Source: Torymus aiolomorphi (taxonomy: Eukaryota > Arthropoda > Insecta > Hymenoptera > Torymidae). From it: a stretch of DNA of 64,000 nt. A model generated the notes under the pieces. That model was given only the letters and a program-made list of their open reading frames with translations, had not been told where the DNA came from and made no database searches. Shown here in pieces: positions 59,841 to 64,000 of this stretch; the stretch's first letter is position 1; every line of letters begins with the position of its first letter. The position numbers were made by a program, and so were the translations under genes. The stretch covers positions 114,745,235 through 114,809,234 of the forward strand of contig CM070874.1 of the NCBI GenBank assembly GCA_036365515.1, given 5' to 3'.

Positions 59841-61514
59841 CTTTATGTAAGTTCAAGTTTTTAACTTCTTGCTCTGTACGTCGTCCAACGATATTGCAAC
59901 TCTCTTTACTGCTTGCTGCTTGAACGATTGGTCACTGCTGGACTGCTGCTGCGGAATGAGCTCCTGGTTCTGAAGCTGCTGCTCATATAGCGATGGTTGC
60001 GGCTGCGGCGGCTCGAGCGCTCCTTGCGGTTCCCCCACTCCTTGCGGGCCCCCCACTCCTTGTAGTTCCCCCACTCCTTTTGGTCCCCCCACTCCTTGTG
60101 GTTCCTCCACTCCTTGCGGTTCCCCCACTCCAGCATTATCTTCCAGCTCTCTCACCATGTAGTGACCCCATGGTAGGGTGTCCATTTGGCCTTGCAACAG
60201 ATGGCGCTTATCATCACATGCACTTAGAGCTACCTTCATTTTTCTCTCCGTGTGTAGCACATGACGGCGAGACCTGATGGTGTGTTGCTCTCGTCTGATT
60301 GTCACCTTTTCGTGTAGACATTTGATATAGTCATCGAAAGTGATGTTGTTCTTGACTATGGAGGTCTTCACACCCTTCGCTTTCTTTATGGGCTTTTGAT
60401 TTTGAACCCTTATGCTGTACATTTTACTCCGTAGTCCGGCATATTCTAGCATTATTTCACCATTACACTCATCCTTCATCAAACCAGCGATTTTCTTATT
60501 GACACGAGGCATATTGAATGGATTGTTTGCTGCGTAATCAGATGTGTCGAACTCGTGGATGTCTTCACGTATGATATTATATATGTTAGTGTTTGTCACT
60601 TCATACACGAGACTGTCAGTGTCAGTGTAGAGGAGTTTACAATTGACACGGTTTCTCATGTATTGATAATGAAATTGATATACGAGAGTTTTGGACAAGT
60701 CCAAAACTGTTAGTCCAACGTATATCGGCTTCCTAATGAAGATTTCACTGCGCAACATTTGCACTGCTACGAGATTCTCCTCGAAGATTGTGCAACTGTG
60801 GAAGTTCGGCTTAGCGATAAGAGCCTCAGCGCCATAGCGTCCAGTCCATTTATTTACAAGCTTGGCATCGACGTGTTTGCGCTCATTCTCCATTGTTTTT
60901 CGATAGACTGCGTTATTGAATAGCTTGAATAGCATCTTCTCAAACTCATTTTTAGCGTTCTTTCGCTTCTCACTGTTTAAGTCTATGTACTTCTTCAGCT
61001 ATCGACTTTGGTTGAATTGCAAAGCGCGATGAATTTTTCGGAGAATCAGTCCATTCTCCAACGCTTGCTTGAGAGCTCGGTGATGAAGAACATAGCGCTC
61101 TTTATCATGCAGAGTTGTCATCAGCTTATTTTGCTTTGAGCCTGAAGGTGCCCTGTGCTCAGCGCGATAGGGAAGATCCTTATGCTCATCATGAAGGATC
61201 TCTGGATACTCTAAGTCAACTTCGAGGATGAATCCATAGGGATGATCGTCGGGGATATTGAAAAAATTATGTTGCCCTATTTTATCTACCCACTTGAAGC
61301 CACCTGAGGGCATGGGCTCTGTCATTGCCCATCCATACAAATTGTTGACGTCGAAGTATATGAGATACTTGTCATCCTCATCAGGCTTGTACTACTCTCC
61401 CATGTAGGCATTATTCGCTTTGGCATATCGATTGCAGCACTGACTTATACCTCCACGTATACCTCGCTCGACAAACATCAACATATCTATGTCAGTCAGA
61501 AGCTCCAGTTTCAC

Positions 61515-61573
61515 CTATAATAATGATAATAATTTAATATTTGTAAGTACATACTTCAATTAATATGTATTAC
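61515..61573 (-). other. Putative intron 2 of the polymerase gene (59 bp)
   Basis: CAG|GTAATA donor and TTATAG|GTG acceptor, phase 0. Removal restores the frame between the YTTPGLSWDAMLKY exon and the following [13 protein letters not shown] exon. Confidence 0.75.
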
Positions 61574-62246
61574 CTGGGTATATTTGAGCATGGCATCCCA
61601 GCTCAAGCCGGGTGTTGTGTAATAATGAGCAGTGTCCAAGCCATAAGCCTCGAGACAGTTGCTTCTGAAATTCTCAAAGACTTCAGTGAGAAGCAGAACA
61701 TCTGTCTTCAGATACAAATCGGAGTATTTTCCGAGAGTCTGCATGTTGAACGCTTGTCAGGCAGTCTTGGCGTGCTCATACTCTTTATCAGTGATGTGAG
61801 CCTCGTACAGGCTGCTGTAGAAGTCGTTTTGTGACGGAAGATTCGTCCCCTTCAGCTTATCATATGAGGAGCAGTAGTCATAGGGATAAACTCCCTGCCT
61901 CTTCAATAGAGCTATTTGTTCGGTCGTATATTTGTCATCTTGTTTGAAGACTCGTTCGAGGAGGTCAAGTCGCTCCAAGTAGGATGATAGCTTGTCCAAT
62001 GAGGAAGCCATAAATCTGAATGAGTCTATGAATTGCAATATTATGTTCGTGCCTTCAACATATTTGCTGAAGGATATGTATTTCTCCTTCGTCAGTGGCA
62101 GTAGACTAACTCTTCCGGGGAAGCAAGTTGCAATCTCTCGCATGAATAGATGTGAATCATAATCGCTGAGATTGTGAAAAATCACAGGTATCATCCTCGA
62201 ATCATGATAATTTATATTGCATGAGTTGTGTGCTGGACCTCGATAC

Positions 62247-62304
62247 CTAAAAAAATTAATCAAGTTAAAATATATGACTATAAATAAAAGACAAATATAC
62301 TTAC
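62247..62304 (-). other. Putative intron 1 of the polymerase gene (58 bp)
   Basis: GTAAGT donor and TTTTTTTAG acceptor, phase 2. It splits the zinc/HNH module exactly between HCHLTA and YRGPAHNSCN, which are contiguous in related polymerases. Confidence 0.85.
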
Positions 62305-63756
62305 ACAGCAGTGAGATGACAGTGATCTCAGACCTTTTTGTCAGCTTCTTTGAAGGGTATGCGGCAAATATGGCAAATTTGAGCTCTTGCAAACTTAGCC
62401 TCTTCTGCAGATGTTAAATCTCTCATTGGTCGTGGATTCTCATACAGAGCATGTAGATGTAAAGCAAGGTCTTTGAGCTTCCTCATAAATTACTTAGCTG
62501 GAGTCTCATCTTGCTCCCTATCTTGTCTGTAGCATTTGTACTCTGATTGAGCATCATCGTAACTACATTTCACGAAGAAGCCGATACTGAATGCCTCGTG
62601 CTGTTGATAGGCTCTCTCATTGTCCTTCACTGGTTGCAGTAAACACTCAAAGTCAGCATACACTACATATGGCACTCTATTTGTATTGGTATGGTTTTTA
62701 AACTCCAATACACTGTCCTTTTTGTTAGTGGGAAGTATAATTTTGCAATGGTTCATTTTTTCACAGTCGATTGTATGCATTGCAAGTTTTTCAGACGTGC
62801 GAAAATAATAAAGACAACGGTCACATATAAATGTTTTATTTTGGCGAGTAGTTAATTGACTTCTCACCAACCGTGACAAATCTTTAATCCACACATAATG
62901 GAAGCTATGTGGAAAGTCATCAAAATCATTAACATGTACACTCTCTTCTTCTTCATCCTCATCTACATAGTAACTCTCCACAAGAAGCAGATTCACATGT
63001 TTCTCCTTCTTCAGTGCAGTCACATATCGTGGTAGAACAGTATAGACTTCACTCTTCTTCTTCTTCAAGAAGTACACATTCACTGATATATCGTTCTGCT
63101 TCTCAAACTTAACCACTTGTCGAGGGTCCACGGAAAATGTAATAGCTTTGAAATTATATTCATCAGCATATTGTATGTAAGCTGATAATCGATCCATGTT
63201 CTGTGTAACAGGATGTAGTGCAGACAATATGGCCCATTTGAAGCACTGATCATCATTGTTTTTTACATTAACACAAGCTTTCTTCCTTTTGATGAAATTG
63301 GGCAGTTCTATGTAAGAACTTCCTCTCATAGGATTAAACTTGTTGATATTAATAGCTAAATTTAGAATAGAACGTAACGACCAGCCTGAGTCTCGCTCTT
63401 GAAACTCCTCCATCGCAGCATCAATGGGTTGAATAACATTTGTGATAAACCACTCATTCAGGTCTGTTGTGGAGTATATTGAAGCTGTTCTTGTATTAAA
63501 ATATTTAATATCCACAGTCTCCTGATCATCTTTGATAATCATGTACTCTGATGCCAGTATAGCATTCACTTTCACTGAGGTATGCACTTCAACAGCCCGT
63601 TGCACCTGTATGATAAATTGTTCACGAGCATCTTCCATGAAGTGTAAAAAATCCAAATGCCGGTGATTTGTAATTATACCTGTAATTACATCGTCCCAGC
63701 TAACCGTTGCTACATCATCGCCTATCTCAACGTTTGCTTGTCCAGCAACTGCTTCT

Positions 63757-63930
63757 GCAGCAGCTGGTTCAGCAATGCCTACTGACTCCGGGATTGCGAG
63801 AAGTCCAGCGCCAACTGGTTCAGCAATGGCTACTGACTCCGGGGTTGCGAGAAGTCCAGCGCCAACTGGTTCAGCAATGGCTACTGACTCCGGGGTTGCG
63901 AGAAGTCCAGCGCCAACTCGACGACGATCT
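63757..63930 (-). repeat. 60-bp tandem repeat in the polymerase N-terminus
   Basis: Three copies of CCGGGGTTGCGAGAAGTCCA..GGTTCAGCAATGGCTACTGA (plus strand) keep the frame and encode the AGLLATPESVAIAEPVG repeat. Confidence 0.9.
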
Positions 63931-64000
63931 TGTAAAAAATGTATAACACTACAGAGTAAAGCTATAGCAGCTTGCAGCTTCTGTCGATCAGCCACGGACA

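Larger units (their letters stand above)
52141..64000. mobile_element. Maverick/Polinton (adintovirus-like) element, right end cut off
   Basis: Contains the hallmark set of a self-synthesising eukaryotic DNA transposon related to adintoviruses: double-jelly-roll-type capsid protein, penton-like protein, adenain-type protease, packaging ATPase, rve integrase and family B polymerase, plus conserved accessory proteins. The virion genes and polymerase are on the minus strand; ATPase, two accessory genes and integrase are on the plus strand between them. The start is arbitrary because the left terminus was not found. It is an old or degenerate endogenous copy: integrase and polymerase carry stops or frameshifts. 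A plus-strand TATATAA lies at 52153-52159. Confidence 0.85.
59853..64000 (-). pseudogene. Protein-primed-type family B DNA polymerase, five in-frame stops
   Basis: Partial at the window edge. In reading order: three copies of a 20-residue repeat (AGLLATPESVAIAEPVG, 63757-63930); NDDQCFKWAILSALHP; a C2H2-like finger (CDRCLYYF..H..DC); ExoI YADFE (62646-62660); a zinc/HNH module CHIC..DHCHLTAV|YRGPAHNSCN like endonuclease VII; ExoII-like NLSDYDSHL; ExoIII YLKTDVLLL; motif A DVNNLYGWAM (61323-61352); motif B KLFNNAVYRKTMEN; motif C YTDTDSL (60609-60629); a Q-rich tail with GVGEPQ repeats. Introns at 62304-62247 and 61573-61515. Premature stops: 62490 (TAA), 62328 (TGA), 61757 (TGA), 61392 (TAG), 60999 (TAG). 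No frameshift. Motif B has Arg where Gly is usual. It would replicate the element from protein-primed ends; it cannot do so as read. Confidence 0.85.

Noticed and set aside
52141..64000. Bracovirus, ichnovirus or nudivirus segment
   Set aside because: Polymerase, adenain-type protease, rve integrase and packaging ATPase together define a Maverick/adintovirus-type element; no polydnavirus-type gene was seen.

Overview
The window looks like nuclear DNA from an insect, most likely a hymenopteran (parasitoid-wasp-like). It is AT-rich and its genes carry spliceosomal introns with GT..AG borders. It has arthropod-type families (pacifastin inhibitors, a clip-less trypsin-like serine protease homologue, a RING protein), (TG)n/(GA)n microsatellites and a very dense load of transposons. 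There is no bacterial-style operon, rRNA or CRISPR array. The hymenopteran placement is an inference from gene type and repeat style.

Layout. 1-3.2 kb: decayed non-LTR retrotransposon (gag zinc knuckles, reverse transcriptase thumb) split by a TA-flanked MITE. 3.2-16 kb: foldback and MITE-like elements, a possible ionotropic-receptor C-terminal fragment, GC-rich promoter-like intergenic DNA, and a two-exon nuclear-protein gene (14243-16479). 18.7-20.5 kb: an inverted-repeat pair enclosing a (TG)n tract and a telomere-like 15-bp minisatellite. 21.2-27.5 kb: two two-exon pacifastin-type inhibitor genes on opposite strands. 29.4 kb: terminal RING-finger exon. 31.2-35.0 kb: a TTAA-flanked transposon with a frameshifted transposase-like gene. 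40.4-43.4 kb: six-exon serine protease homologue whose catalytic His is Asn. 44.9-50.3 kb: a transposon whose transposase-like gene is split by a 4-kb palindrome built of GAGATCTC/TCACCTGA motifs. 50.3-51.3 kb: C-rich minisatellite and two tRNA-derived repeats.

52.1 kb to the window end: one Maverick/Polinton (adintovirus-like) element, cut by the right window edge. Minus strand: a 171-aa conserved protein, a probable double-jelly-roll major capsid protein, a minor capsid (penton-like) protein, an adenain-type protease, a small basic membrane-active-type protein and a parvovirus-type phospholipase A2 protein. Plus strand, divergent: packaging ATPase, a 310-aa protein, a collagen-motif/coiled-coil protein and a broken rve integrase. 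Minus strand again: family B DNA polymerase with an endonuclease VII-like zinc/HNH module. The polymerase frame is continuous across the whole gene only if three short GT..AG introns are removed, and it then has six in-frame stops and no frameshift. Several morphogenesis genes are still open while the replication and integration genes are broken.

A second theme is palindromes. At least seven long inverted-repeat elements are flanked by TTAA (12681-13970, 13235-13764, 14909-15331, 15549-16197, 25923-27050, 31201-35016, 41302-42766). Four of them lie in host introns. Other palindrome families (GAGGCGTTTCACGTCA ends; CCCTA..TGAAAAATCTCA ends; hammerhead-like cores) fill much of the rest.
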